Source: Echinometra lucunter (Eukaryota; Echinodermata; Echinoidea; Camarodonta; Echinometridae). From it: a stretch of 64,000 nucleotides of DNA. The notes beneath the pieces are model-generated. The model had not been told where the DNA came from and did no database searches. It saw only the letters and a program-made list of their open reading frames with translations. The stretch covers positions 21,994,637 through 22,058,636 of the forward strand of contig CM057171.1 of the NCBI GenBank assembly GCA_029962745.1, given 5' to 3'. Made by a program: the position numbers and the translations under genes. Positions 33,912 to 44,469 of the stretch are shown here, piece by piece (the first letter of the stretch is position 1; every line of letters begins with the position of its first letter).

Positions 33912-34612
33912 CCACTGGATGATTTAAAGTACGGTGTTGGAGGCTGGTGTTGGTGTTGTGAGAACACCAACACCAGCCTTAACACCGAACTTGAAATCAG
34001 GCTGGTGTTGGGATTGACCTCGCAAGATTTGACGTATTTCCGGTAGTCAGTGTTTGTTTTCTGGTGTTGAATGTCGTCTGCTGAACCGACTATCACGGTT
34101 CGTGTTGACGATTTACATGTAATTTTCCCATTCACCAACACCAGCCCCTAGGGATTGGGAAATTCATGATTTCAAGTACGGTGTTGGTGTTGGTGTTCTA
34201 ATCATACATGTTATTCCTGCTTCTCCCTTCTCGGAGCAGCGGCACTCTTTGCTACGGCCACTCGTGACATGATGGTGGTTAAACCCATTTCGCAGTCAAC
34301 AACTTGGAATAATCAAAACCATATATTTTCCTTGGAAGAGTGATAATTTTCCTCTTGGATTCTTCAAATGACTATGCAATTCGAATCCAATAAGATGTAG
34401 ATTTATTAGAAATTCTGAGAGAAAATGATTTTATCGTCGAGATATTTCGCTACTAGCGTATGACGCCACTCGGTGTTGAGCTATCGATAAGGTGATCGGA
34501 TCAGATCGGTATCGTCCCTCTAAACTGACCGTCAGTGTTGGAGCTCGGTTCAGCAGCCTTTCCACGCTCTCAACACCAAAATTAACACCGCACACCGAAC
34601 TTGAAATCACCC
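33912..34612. mobile_element. Inverted-repeat element(s) rich in GGTGTT
   Basis: The terminal motif GATTTCAAGTACGGTGTTGG, or its complement, occurs four times in alternating orientation: 33921 direct, 33981-33999 inverted, 34168 direct and 34591-34609 inverted. The outer ends are CCACTGGATGATTT and AAATCACCCACTG. GGTGTTGGTGTT tracts follow each. This is either two adjacent foldback elements or one element with internal copies of its ends. It abuts SRCR relic 8. Confidence 0.7.
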
Positions 34613-34622
34613 ACTGTCTCAC

Positions 34623-34905
34623 CTGGTTTGTTGCATCCGAGGAATGCTTGCTCTCTATATGTCACTGAAGAAAACGAGTAAATTTACTGACTGCAAGTCC
34701 ATAAATTGCATCGATACACCAAGGTCATATTCACTGTGCTGGTATTCACATAGGGCTTCCATTAGATGAGCTTCCCCAAACCAACCTAATCATTAATTAA
34801 CGATCGACAGCTTCAGACGAGTAGTCCAGGTAGACGGGTCCCACCAATTACAGAACAGCCAACTCTAAAAAAACTTTTTGTGAGATTGAAGTGTACAACT
34901 TATCA
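34623..34905 (-). pseudogene. SRCR exon relic 8
   Basis: RVGCSVIGGTRLPGLLV, then decayed sequence, then TSTVNMTLVYRCNLWTC, a stop, and YREQAFLGCNKP at the intact donor AACAAACCAG^GTGAGACA. The order is that of an SRCR domain and the final cysteine is kept. A transposon terminus lies seven bases into the intron. Confidence 0.65.
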
Positions 34906-34909
34906 ATAA

Positions 34910-35449
34910 AATTGTCCAATATAAATTTGATGCTAAAACTCTAAGCCATAACAATGTGCTGACACTATGGATCAGTGAAATTTATGTTTAATACAAAGAT
35001 CATGAAGAGGGTAGCGAACACAAGAAAAACACAGTTAAAAAGAAGTCAATCAAGGTAGATCATGCGTGTATTAAGACCGACTGACAGCTCAAGGCAATCG
35101 ATATCGCAATATCGATTTGCCGAATCAGTCGACATGGTCGAGTCATTATTGTTTTTCCGCTCACTACTATGTGAGCGTTACTACTATGTAGAGTACACGT
35201 GTACCTGAATATCGAGAGTAATGTTTAACCGTTAGGATGACTTTCCAGGAGAATGCATCACTAAAATTATAACAAAGAGGAGAAAACTTTGAGAATCTGT
35301 AGAGCTTCGACGACGACCACAATCATTCAAACAACTAGATATGTATCCTTAGTCTCTTAAAACTAGAAAAATACACAATTGCAATTCTCAACCAAAATAA
35401 AGGGTAATATGAGAGTGTTTTTTTTTTCTCTTTCTCCAAAACGTCTCAC
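34910..35449. other. No gene recognised
   Basis: AT-rich inter-exon sequence. Nothing supported. Confidence 0.35.
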
Positions 35450-35710
35450 CTAGTTTATAGCATCCGAAGAATTCATGTGAAAATGAAGAAAACGTACAGC
35501 AACGCCATAAGCGCATCTGCAAACGTTAATCATACTAGTCATACTAGTGGATCTGGGATTCACATAAACCTCCAATTAGTTTAGCTCCTTGAATCTAAAC
35601 TAACGATAAATAGTTGACGGCTTCAGAGAAATAGCCCAAGAAGACGGTGACCACGCATAAATAAAGAATCAGTTTTAATCTTTATGAGCTTGACGTGTAC
35701 TTTGTCTACA
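35450..35710 (-). pseudogene. SRCR exon relic 9
   Basis: SSWAISLKPSTIYR followed by stops, then SMINVCRCAYGV, then a shortened C-terminus ending at AAACTAG^GTGAGACG. The cysteine after TI has become tyrosine. The upstream sequence GTACACGTCAAGCTCA aligns with the same position of relic 8. Confidence 0.65.
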
Positions 35711-35714
35711 TGTT

Positions 35715-36470
35715 TTTCATGTCCATCTTGTCCACTCCATATCGTTCCCATTTAAAGGGGGTAAGCCTAAATATCAGTGGGTGATTTCAAGCTAGATATG
35801 TTTAGAGAAGCAAAAATCCCGGTTGTGTTCTCTCCCTCTTTTTCGCTTGCTAATATTTGTTTTACTTTGCGGAGGCAAGATTTGATCCACTTTGCCCTAG
35901 ATTTCATTCTGTGTTAAAATAAGGTGCTTGTACCCAGAGCCTAAAGTCATGATCACCTGATGATGGCCAGTGCATACAAATATTTTTGTAATGCATTTGT
36001 TCGTAATTTGGCATGTAAGGGTAGGAGTCAATGAGGGAACTACTCAAGAAGCTCGTGAGCTGTGTAGATGAAAAATCTCGTGCCAGATAGTGAATATCCG
36101 AAAGGAACGCTCGTTTTTTAAAGACCGTTTTGCTATAAGTAAAGTCGAAAACATTTGCACTAACTTGACGCATCTACTTGTTAAAAAAACTTGCAAGTGT
36201 GAGACAGTGGGTGGACGATGCGACTTTGGCGTTATTTAGATGACAATAAGGCGCTTTAAATCTAGGACGGCAAGCGCTCCGACGGCAGATTTAACCGACT
36301 GTGACCGTTTTCGCACTGATGCTCCAGCCCTCATCTTGAAGCCTGTTTCGAAAATACGTGACGTAGACGGTGGCTTGTGCGTGACGTCATAGCAATTTAC
36401 ATTCTACTAGCTAGCTGATCGGCTGTTGAGTCACTAGGGGCTTAATTGAGAACTAACGTTGTTTGGTTGT
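35715..36470. other. No gene recognised
   Basis: GTGGGTGATTTCAAG at 35780 resembles the end of the element at 33912, and GTGAGACAGTGGGTG at 36199 resembles the junction at relic 8, suggesting a further decayed copy between them. Not firm enough to call. Confidence 0.35.
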
Positions 36471-37022
36471 CGGTCTTACGAACCGGTGAATAGCCCATCC
36501 TCGTGGAGAAAAACGCGTTTAAAGTTTCTCACCTATTTGAGCACCGAATTTATATGCTTATAATCGTTGTTTTCCAGCAATTTTGTAGAGTAAAAGAGTG
36601 TACATGCTGTATTTCAATATCACCTTTGTATTAAGCACCATATATATAAAGAATACTCAAATTATACGCTTACAAACCTATTCGCCGGTTCGTAAGACCG
36701 AAATGCTTGTGCGCGGGGTCAGAACGTACCTTATTCGCCGCCTATTCGCCGGTTCGTAAGACCTAACAGTTCTATTCGCCGTTTAACTTCCAAATATGGG
36801 TTGCGCGTATGTGGGTCAACAAACTTTAAAAGCTGACAAGGGATAATGCGTGTGAAGCAGTAAGGGGGCTATTCGCCGGTTCGTAAGACCGGCAAGCGCT
36901 ATTCAAAAAATCAGGATTTCTCTAAAAATAAACGAAATTGAGTGATGAACTATTCAAATAGGCAGAAAAGTGAAAATTGATTTTTGGACCCAATTTTGCC
37001 TATTCGCCGGTTCGTAAGATCG
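36471..37022. mobile_element. Inverted-repeat element whose terminal motif recurs inside
   Basis: It begins CGGTCTTACGAACCGGTGAA (36471) and ends with the complement, ATTCGCCGGTTCGTAAGATC (37002). Further direct copies of ATTCGCCGGTTCGTAAGACC lie at 36680, 36744 and 36871, with partial copies at 36731 and 36774. Spacing is irregular (about 65 to 190 bases) and the intervening sequence is unrelated. No coding frame. Superfamily unknown. Confidence 0.8.
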
Positions 37023-37139
37023 ATAACGATTTTTGCCCTAGATTTCAGTTCCTCAGCGGTCACTCCGCTTTACTATAATGCCTTCTCGGTTATGCACACG
37101 GACCGCAGATTTGAGTTTTTGAAAGCACCCTAATACGTG

Positions 37140-37420
37140 CCTTGACCTACCCATGTAACTGTATTATTGAGCTGGTATTGTGTAACTTTAATCATATAAT
37201 TTCTTACAGTCCAAAATTATATGCGCTGCGCACATACATACATGTCCCACTACTGAGCTTCCCGGATCCGAATTCATATCACAAATATTCAAAGGCTTTG
37301 TACGCAACATAATCATGCTTGTATCCATCCCTGACGTAGGCAAGCAATCAGAGTGCAGGGCACTCTAAGTACCATCTGCGAGCTTTATATTTACTGTAAT
37401 ATATCTCTTTGATGATTACC
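37140..37420 (-). pseudogene. SRCR exon relic 10, lacking the splice-donor end
   Basis: MDTSMIMLRTKPLNICD corresponds to the WATxVLKPLNIC block. After a frame change EFGSGKLSSGTCMYV matches the LGFG.KL region and YMIKVTQY the MTKV strand. The C-terminal cysteines and donor are not found. Decayed. Confidence 0.5.
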
Positions 37421-37611
37421 TCCAAAAATTCATAATAATACCCGTTTGACCAAGGCTACGAATACACAAAATGCAAAGTTGTAGCGATGAGAAGTCATGA
37501 TGTGACAAGTTTTGCTTAATGGTCATTAAAAGTAGGATTATCATAACAGCAAAGCTTATCACTTGTTTGTCTGTAAAATAATCTGTATAAAGATATGTCG
37601 GCTAAATAAAA

Positions 37612-38470
37612 GTCTTAATCGCAGAAATGATATATATTGATCATAACAATAATTATGAGTCACATACCTACAAACAGAGTGGTTCCTGTATTCTAGTTCT
37701 TGCTTTGGCGTTTAGATCATCGCTTAGTCTTAATCGCAGAAATGACATATCGTCCCTGCATTCACGAAGTGACGGGTGAGTGCGCAACTTAAAAAAAAGT
37801 TAGTTTTGAGTAAAGCGCTTTCAAAGTTTCAGACCTCAATTTCAACCTCTTTAATGTATGAAGGGTGAATAAATTTCATATGCTCGTATAGGGCGTATTC
37901 TGGACAATGTTCATTATCAATCATTTGCATATTCCTTTTATATTTTAGAAGAAAATGAGGTGTAAACAATGCCGTCATTTCGAGAAAACAAAAAAATCAA
38001 GGTCCCACTGTGATTTTGTTTTCACGAAGTGACAGATCTCATCCGCCCGCGTGTTAAACAAATGGGACTTGATGAGCGCGCATTTGACCTACTTGTAATC
38101 ACGTATTCAAGGTGAAGACGCGCTCTTTTATTTTTTTCACGAAGTGACGGAACTCTGCCACACACGTAAAACATATGGGAAGAATGAAAGCCGTCACTTC
38201 GTGAAAACAGAAAATCCTTTTACTAGTTACGTAATTAGTCATTATTATGGTCTGAAACTCTGTGAAGTTCAAGATGTTAGTGCAAAATGTCCAGAAAATG
38301 CAAAAAACTCAAAATTGAAAAATTTGCGATTTTCCTCATATCCGTCACTTCGTGTAAACAGGGACGATAATTATACTGAACGCAACAATAATTATGAGTC
38401 ACATACCTACAAACTGCGTTGTTTCCATATTCTAAATTAAGTTCTTGCTTTGGCGTTTAGATCATTGCTC
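37612..38470. repeat. Direct duplication of about 115 bp, second copy split by an element
   Basis: GTCTTAATCGCAGAAATGA starts both copies (37612 and 37727). The remainder, ATAATTATGAGTCACATACC through TTCTTGCTTTGGCGTTTAGA, continues directly in the first copy but in the second is displaced to 38390-38465 by the element at 37748-38369. The first copy thus serves as an empty site. Confidence 0.85.
37748..38369. mobile_element. Inverted-repeat element (CGTCCCTG...CACGAAGTGACGG) with internal copies of its ends
   Basis: The left end is TATCGTCCCTG then TTCACGAAGTGACGG; the right end is CCGTCACTTCGTG then CAGGGACGATA. The motif TTCACGAAGTGACGG or a close variant recurs inside at 38021 and 38136 (direct) and 38191 (inverted). 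The last two form a 70-bp hairpin. A similar end (TCGTCGCTGAATTCACGAAG) lies alone at 40541. No coding frame. Confidence 0.85.
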
Positions 38471-38474
38471 AGAT

Positions 38475-38475
<1 letters not shown>

Positions 38476-38511
<36 letters not shown>

Positions 38512-38866
38512 ATGCATAGCACTCAGTATTTGCATGGTATTATAGTTATTACCTACTGGAAGCAGGTGGCTCATGAGCTAAGCCGGTGGGAAGTACAGCA
38601 TTCAGCAATAAACGTGTTACAGTACTGTATCGAGAGAGAAATTCCCCCACAGCAAGGGAAACAAAAAATCATCATTCATAAAGCTGCGCAACCTGATGCA
38701 ACTGAAATGAAGGTCACCCTTCTTCTAAGGACATCCTCTACCAACCACTCTCTAATACTAAGGCTATGGTCACAACTCCCCAACTCAGCCAGCTCGGTGG
38801 CCGGGCGGGGTTTTATCCAATTTCGGCAGGACACCGAGCGGCGCGCAGGCCGCCCAAACATCGATG

Positions 38867-38898
<32 letters not shown>
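38476..38898. repeat. Segment flanked by two long poly-T tracts
   Basis: Poly-T runs of about 30 bases lie at 38476-38508 and 38869-38898. Frames across them give Phe or Lys homopolymers and are not coding. The intervening sequence is not recognised. Confidence 0.7.
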
Positions 38899-38900
<2 letters not shown>

Positions 38901-39875
38901 ATGGCTTGGTTGCCACTGACGTTTGCGCGGAGTTAAAATTTCGCCGATCCCTGCCCATTTTTCACTCGCCACCCAAATACGCTCGTTGCCTAGTCGGTCG
39001 TAGCCCGCCTTAATCAAGGGGTCGCCGTCGAGCGATTTAGGTAAAAAAATCGATGCCGCTAGATCAAAGGCGACCGAACGGTCGTCGCTGGGAGATCGGT
39101 GGGTCACCGGTTGGCGAGTTCAAAATAGACCGGTATCTGGTCTAATATCTGAAATAACTGTATGCTACTGACAAGCAGAGACCGGATAGCTGATTTTGTT
39201 TCAACAGAAATTTGAAGTACTTATAAATCATTTACAGCATGCACTAAGCCTCAAATTAACTTCCCTCTTGAACCCTGCCAAGAAAATCAATGACTGAAAA
39301 AAACTAAATCTAGAGTCGGTAGCTAGTCAATCAAACAAAATGAACAATTTTGGTCCAATTTATCGATGAGTAGTCATAAAGAAACATTAATTTGTGTAAA
39401 AGATATGTTTTCATAGAAACAGATAAATAACGAATGTGCATGCTTTGATATGATATCTCACTGAATCATATGTTGTTGATGGCCAATCACGTACCTAGGT
39501 CGCTCGTGAGAAACTCCCGGCGGAGACGGGCCTTCCGCCGCCGGTACACCTAAGGGACACCAGCAGATGCCCCGCCGGTCCTGGCCTGCCGCCGGGCGAT
39601 GTCTTAAAAATCGGCTAGTGGCCGGTGAGAGATCATCCGGGAATCGGTGGGTCATCATTCGGTCACCACGTAGACGCCGCGTGGAGAAGAACCCCGATTT
39701 CGCCCAGTTTTGACCTAAAATCGAGCAGCGACAGACGGAAAATCGACAAGGCATCGCTGGTGCTTTACAAACCGATCGACTTCTCCTCAATAGTTGGGGG
39801 ATGCCTAAATTCCAGCTGCTCCCGGGCAAGCCACAAATCGTTCGGTCGCCGCTCTGAATTGTAACTATAGCCTTA
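38758..39875. mobile_element. Element with AAGGCTATAGT-type inverted ends and a GC-rich interior
   Basis: CTAAGGCTATGGTCACAACT at 38758 pairs with AATTGTAACTATAGCCTTAA ending at 39875. Inside, 38800-39110 and 39480-39870 are far richer in G+C and CpG than the surroundings. The longest minus-strand frames (about 120-140 codons) include poly-Lys from poly-T and Arg/Pro/Gly-rich stretches and match no family known to me. A non-autonomous DNA transposon is the likeliest reading. Confidence 0.6.
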
Positions 39876-40013
39876 ATGGATGAGTGTTCCTCCTCAAACT
39901 AAATATAAGAAAATTGAACTAATGCGCACCCACAAAGATTCTCTTCCAGCTTATTTTATCACAATATTTTACTTGCTCCTTTCTCTATTTAGCATCTCAG
40001 ATAAACTTCTCAC

Positions 40014-40200
40014 CTGGTTTGTAGCATCCTATGAATGCTTGTTATCGGTTTGACAATGAACGATACGTGCAGGTTCGGTGGTCCGTAATCCCGTAAGCAC
40101 AACCCAACACTTGTGTCATACTTTGCGAGCTGCTATACCCACGTGACGTAGACTTCCCACTTAAAATGACCCAAATCCCAAGTCTTAAGTTCCAGACGTC
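40014..40200 (-). pseudogene. SRCR exon relic 11 (C-terminal two-thirds)
   Basis: LGHFKWEVYVTWV, then MTQVLGCAYGITDHRTCTY, a stop at the position of a tyrosine, and QAFIGCYKP at the donor CTACAAACCAG^GTGAGAAG. This copy has one of the best preserved C-terminal halves. A hAT-like miniature element begins one base beyond its 5' part, so the exon may have been split by that insertion. Confidence 0.75.
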
Positions 40201-40201
40201 C

Positions 40202-40545
40202 ATTGGCGTAAATCCGGGAGGGGGAGGGGGGGGGGGGGTGGGATGGGGACATATCCCCCACTTTTTTGGGAGGGGGAGATGGCGTGTACAATTATCCCCC
40301 CTTTTAAGGGAAAAATGATATTTGAATTAATCAGTTAATAACGTTTTTTTTATAATCTTCCATAAATAAACATCATATTTTAGAATTTCTATTTGAAATG
40401 CGATCGAAAACCAGAAAAGCGGTTGTTTTTGGCTCGCTCGCTTTGCTCGCTCATCATATTTTAGAATTTTCATTTGAAAATGCGATTGAAAACCAGAAAA
40501 GTGGTTATTTTTGGCTAGCTCCCTTCGCTCGCTCATAATATCGTC
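40202..40545 (+). mobile_element. hAT-like miniature element, GGCGTAAATCC family, truncated
   Basis: ATTGGCGTAAATCC at 40202 opens the copy, followed by the family's poly-G, CCCCCACTTTTTTGGGAGGG and two 82-bp-type units (TTTTAGAATTT then GCGATTGAAAACCAGAAAAG). The right end is missing; sequence resembling the end of the 37748 element replaces it at 40541. Confidence 0.8.
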
Positions 40546-40559
40546 GCTGAATTCACGAA

Positions 40560-41469
40560 GTGGCACAAACCCCCCAAAATTGCGTCCAAAGTCAAATTTG
40601 AGTCATTTTCAGTTTTTTCATTCTCTTTTCATTCTCATTTCACAAAATTTTAGAATTTTAGCTAAATCTTTCCCCTTACTCATCTATCTTCTTCCTCCTC
40701 ATTTTTTTTTTTTGATGGGGGAGGGGGGGGGGGGGGGTCACCCTCCTGCAGCCCGCCCCTGTAAGTTACGCTAACTACATCTTTTTGTCACTAAATTTGT
40801 TCATGAAATCTTGGAAAAATAAAATGTTCCATTTTACAGTAAGCCTAAGTAAGCAGCTGAGTGTTCTTTATTTGAAATTCGAAATCGGATTCGATCAATG
40901 ACAGAATAATCTCACTATAAATAATCGCGATTCTAATCGCGATGCAACTCGCAGTGCAACTCGCAGAAGAATCATAATTATTTGCCGTGCGTTGTGCGTA
41001 TGACCGGAATCGAGATTTAAAAAATCGCTATTTTTCTCCCCTCATTTTCTGCGCGTGAAGGTCCAACTTCCAGTTTGCTCGCGATAGATGTGCTATGCAT
41101 TATACGCATGCACTGCACGCTTTCTTATTTTGACGCCGTTGACCTAGTATGGATAGTATAAAAAACAAATGAGTCTGTGTTCGTACATGAATTTTTCTTC
41201 TAAATTTCTGCAGTACTTTTTTTTAGCCCTTTCAATTGTTGATGTGTGACGAAAAGCCGGTGGAATGTATCCCCCCCCCCGTCAATATCGTGTTAAACAG
41301 AGGTTTAAACGGACACGTTTGCGAGGTTCCTGCCTATTTTTGTTCCTTCCTCGTCTGTGTGAATGGTCAAAAACTGTGTATCGAAATTTGAATTGTGAAC
41401 CAAATTTCGATCTTTCCATTTGGTTGAATGATCGCAATAAAATTCAATTCAAAGTTCAATTCCTCTTGA
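40560..41469. other. No gene recognised
   Basis: A poly-G tract and GCCCGCCCCTGTAAG near 40735-40765 look like a lone transposon end. 40925-40975 has repeated GATGCAACTCGCAGTGCAAC-like words. Nothing coding is supported. Confidence 0.35.
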
Positions 41470-41630
41470 TATAAATGCGCCTGTAGACTTCCACCCATTT
41501 GAACTTCCAAATCCCAGCTAACGACAAATTGCTGGAATCAGAACAATGGCCCAGCTTGACAATAACCATCAAGGCGAATACAGTCTACTCCAACTATCAT
41601 CTGTGAGCCTGATTCATACTCAGCCTTCGT
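41470..41630 (-). pseudogene. SRCR exon relic 12 (N-terminal half)
   Basis: MIVGVDCIRLDG, then after one frame change SSWAIVLIPAICR, a stop, and LGFGSSNGW. This is the SRCR block of a first cysteine, the WA motif, IC and LGFG in correct order. The C-terminal half and donor were not found. It overlaps the LGFG-WEVY region also present in relic 11, so it is a separate copy. Confidence 0.7.
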
Positions 41631-41832
41631 AATGGAAGTTTACCGATCTTTACAATTGATCAGGGTTTATTTCCCTTTTCTCTCCTTTTTATGGGGGTCT
41701 ACTCCAACTATCATCTGTGAGCCTGATTCATACTCAGCCTTCGTAATTATCAAGTCATTCCATGGAAGGTTTAGGCGATCTTTACAATTACTGATCAGGG
41801 TTTATTTCCCTTTTCTCTCCTTATTTATGGGG
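41585..41832. repeat. Direct duplication, about 114-135 bp units
   Basis: CTACTCCAACTATCATCTGT starts at 41585 and 41699. Both continue through TTCATACTCAGCCTTCGTAA and CAGGGTTTATTTCCCTTTTC. The second has about 20 extra bases (ATCAAGTCATTCCATGG). Confidence 0.9.
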
Positions 41833-41949
41833 GAGGGGTGGTAATGAAAAGAATTTTGTAATTTTGTGTATGTTTTGACACTCATATACGATTCTGCTAA
41901 ATTAGTTTGAAAAAGATAAGCCGGTATTCAGTCTGCATTCGCCGCTTTC

Positions 41950-42397
41950 ATTGGCGTAAATCCCGGGGGGGGGGGGGGATGGGGGATATATCCCCCACTG
42001 TTTTGAGAGGGGGATGGGGTGTACAAATATCTCCCCAAACGATATTTGAATTAATCAGTTAATAGACTTTTTTATAATCTGTCATAAACAAACATCATAT
42101 TTCAAAATTTCTATTTGAAAATGCGATTGAAAACCAGAAAAGCGGTTATTTTGGGCTCGCTCGCTAATCATATTTTAGAATTTTCATTTGAAAATGCGAT
42201 TGAAAACCAGAAAAGTGGTTATTTTTGGCTCCCTCGCTTCGCTCTCTCGGCATGTTTTAGAATTTTCATTTGAAAATGTGATTGAAAACCAAAAAAGTGG
42301 TAATTTTTGGCTCGCTCACAAGATAAAAATTAAAATGTGTGTAATGGGGTCTGTGCAGGTGGGTGAGAGCATGTGTTTATACCTAAGTGTGAGTTTG

Positions 42398-42433
<36 letters not shown>

Positions 42434-42487
42434 GCAGAAAAGTCGATCATCCCCCCCATCCACTCCTTGAAGTGGATTTACGCCGGT
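41950..42487 (+). mobile_element. hAT-like miniature element, GGCGTAAATCC family, three internal units
   Basis: It starts ATTGGCGTAAATCC and ends GGATTTACGCCGGTG. Three units of about 80 bp (42090-42320) each contain TTTTAGAATTT, GCGATTGAAAACCAGAAAAG and a CTCGCT cluster. An A29 run lies at 42402. Flanking 8-mers GCCGCTTT and GCTGCTGT are similar but not identical. Confidence 0.85.
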
Positions 42488-42537
42488 GGCTGCTGTTCAG
42501 AGAACTTTCTACTACTGCAGTGCACATGTGCCCATCA

Positions 42538-43574
42538 TTAAAGGCATTGGCTAACTTTGTGAGCAGCTGATTTAACAAATTCTCAAAGTAAGATGAAACA
42601 TGTGTATGAGTACTTGTATTTATACTCAAAAACCCTGAAACCAACCATAATTTGCAAGGAAAAGCTGTAAATTAGACGCAAACCGCGATTCTATTAGCTT
42701 TTGTCTCGAGAGACACTGAACTAAGAGGACCGTTTGGACGAATTCAAAAATACCGTTACTTGCCTTCCGCCGCGTGATACGTCAATACACACAGTGCGGT
42801 CCGTTGAGTCATGTGCGCATGCGCACTCCTTACGTTGGGTCTATGCAACCGACCCTCGTATATTTTTCAAACATTGGTTCACATTTCTAATATTTAAAAA
42901 TACTTCCCGTGGATATTATGCTCTGAAACTTTCACACTGGTATTTTTACACTATAAACCTAATGTTTATCCCATTTTTAAGTAACAAAATGAGATTTTTT
43001 TAAAATCATGACAATGTTAGCCAATGCCTTTAACCCATAAAATACATGATATAGGGATGAGTGTGGTAAATTTAGATTAAATACATTAGTTAACATTGTT
43101 ATGATTTAAAAAAAAACAACAACCCGTTTTGTTACTTGAAAATGGGATAAACATAAGTGTAAAAATACCGGTCTGAAAGTTTCAAAATATAATATCCACA
43201 GGAAGTATTTTCAAATATCAAAAATGTGAACCAATGTTTGAAAAATATACGAGGGTCGGTTGCACAGCATAGACATAGGGAGTGCGCATGTGCGTATGAC
43301 TCACCTTACCGTACTCTGTGTATTGGCGTATCACGCGGCGGGAGACACATAACGGCATTTTCAAATTCAAGCAAAGTGGTCCTCTTAGGGATTGTCTCGC
43401 GAGACGAAGGATAACAAAATCGCCATTTGCATCTAACTTACACTTTTTTCATTCCAAATTATGGTTGGTTTCAGGGTTTTCGAGTACAAATACAAAAACT
43501 CATACACATGTTTCATCTTAGTTTGAGAATTTTTTTTTTAAATCAACTGCTCACACAGTTAGCCAATGCCTCTA
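42538..43574. mobile_element. Head-to-head inverted pair of a 0.5-kb miniature element
   Basis: 42538-43033 is bounded by perfect 18-bp inverted ends, TTAAAGGCATTGGCTAAC and GTTAGCCAATGCCTTTAA. A second, inverted, more diverged copy of nearly the whole sequence runs from about 43091 to 43574 and ends GTTAGCCAATGCCTCTAA. Matching blocks include TATACGAGGGTCGGTTGCA, CCATTTTTAAGTAACAAAAT and AACCATAATTTG. The pair forms a 1.04-kb palindrome. No coding content. Confidence 0.85.
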
Positions 43575-44130
43575 AGGTACTAAGGAAAGACTCATCACAA
43601 AACCAGTATGGGAGAATACGTTCTGTTTCTCCCCCGTATAATGTAGACTATTCAATAAAATCCCTTACGGCCAATACTGTGGGTGGGCGGACGAATATGC
43701 ATATTAATAAGCAACGAAGTATTCAAGCAGCGTATACCGTCACTTACTTAAAATAACATCATGTATTAAGATTAGTACATGAAGACTTTACATATTAATT
43801 GCAGAAATAACATGTAGTTATTGCAACGATACGAGCCAGACAGCTGCAGGTTCATTTTTGTTTTTATAATGTTAACATTATTTTCAAAGTATATTTCCTC
43901 CCTTTTTTAAATTCCCCCTTTTTTCTCATTACGCCACTGAATGTTAAAATGTAGTTATTAGAGTGTTATATACACTACAAGGTTAAGAATAAGTCCTCCG
44001 CACACTTAAATCGTTGAATTATCTGCATCCTTCATATGCAGAAAAGTTAAGTTAGTCAACATGGTCAGTGTATTCAATGCATAGATATATGAACAAGCAA
44101 ATAATCTACACATCGCCCGCCGCTTGAGGA
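43575..44130. other. No gene recognised
   Basis: AT-rich; nothing supported. Confidence 0.35.
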
Positions 44131-44138
44131 TGCCAAAG

Positions 44139-44253
44139 CCCGAACACGGAACCTTGTGGGACGCCCTCACTCAAACATGAAGCTACAAGAACAGATTGTT
44201 ATGTATTTGTGTTTAATATGAATGCACCCAGTTGAGAACATTTGTTGTGAAAC
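44139..44253 (-). pseudogene. LINE reverse transcriptase fragment
   Basis: The minus-strand frame reads LNTNT, a stop, QSVLVASCLSEGVPQGSVFG. The GVPQGSVFG end is the conserved GxPQGSxLGP motif of non-LTR reverse transcriptases and the preceding residues fit the strand before it. The fragment lacks the YADD region and ends abruptly. Sequence on to about 44460 may be upstream remains of the same insertion. Confidence 0.65.
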
Positions 44254-44469
44254 CCCAGTACCTGAAAAGTGCTTAACTTCCTCTCATGTGCCTACAGTCA
44301 TTAGCAAGTCAAAAGAATACGAACCAGGGCTGTCTCCGATCTGTAAATGCTAATGAAGCCTGTGCAAACAGATAATTGTATGTCATGTGATCGTCTAGTT
44401 CCATAAAGATAGCTCTCTAAAGCATCTTAGACCAAAATGAAAGGCTTTCTACGGCATCACTCGCCTACA

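Noticed and set aside
33931..34195. Telomere-like repeats, from the GGTGTT hexamers
   Set aside because: Runs are only two or three units long, in both orientations, and sit at transposon ends; they are not TTAGGG.
36471..37022. A CRISPR array, because a 20-base motif recurs with unrelated sequence between
   Set aside because: Spacing is irregular, the first copy is inverted, no cas genes are present and the DNA is clearly eukaryotic.
38473..39107. Frames of about 145 codons on both strands
   Set aside because: Both contain homopolymer runs from the poly-T tracts and lie in a transposon-like element with no recognised domain.
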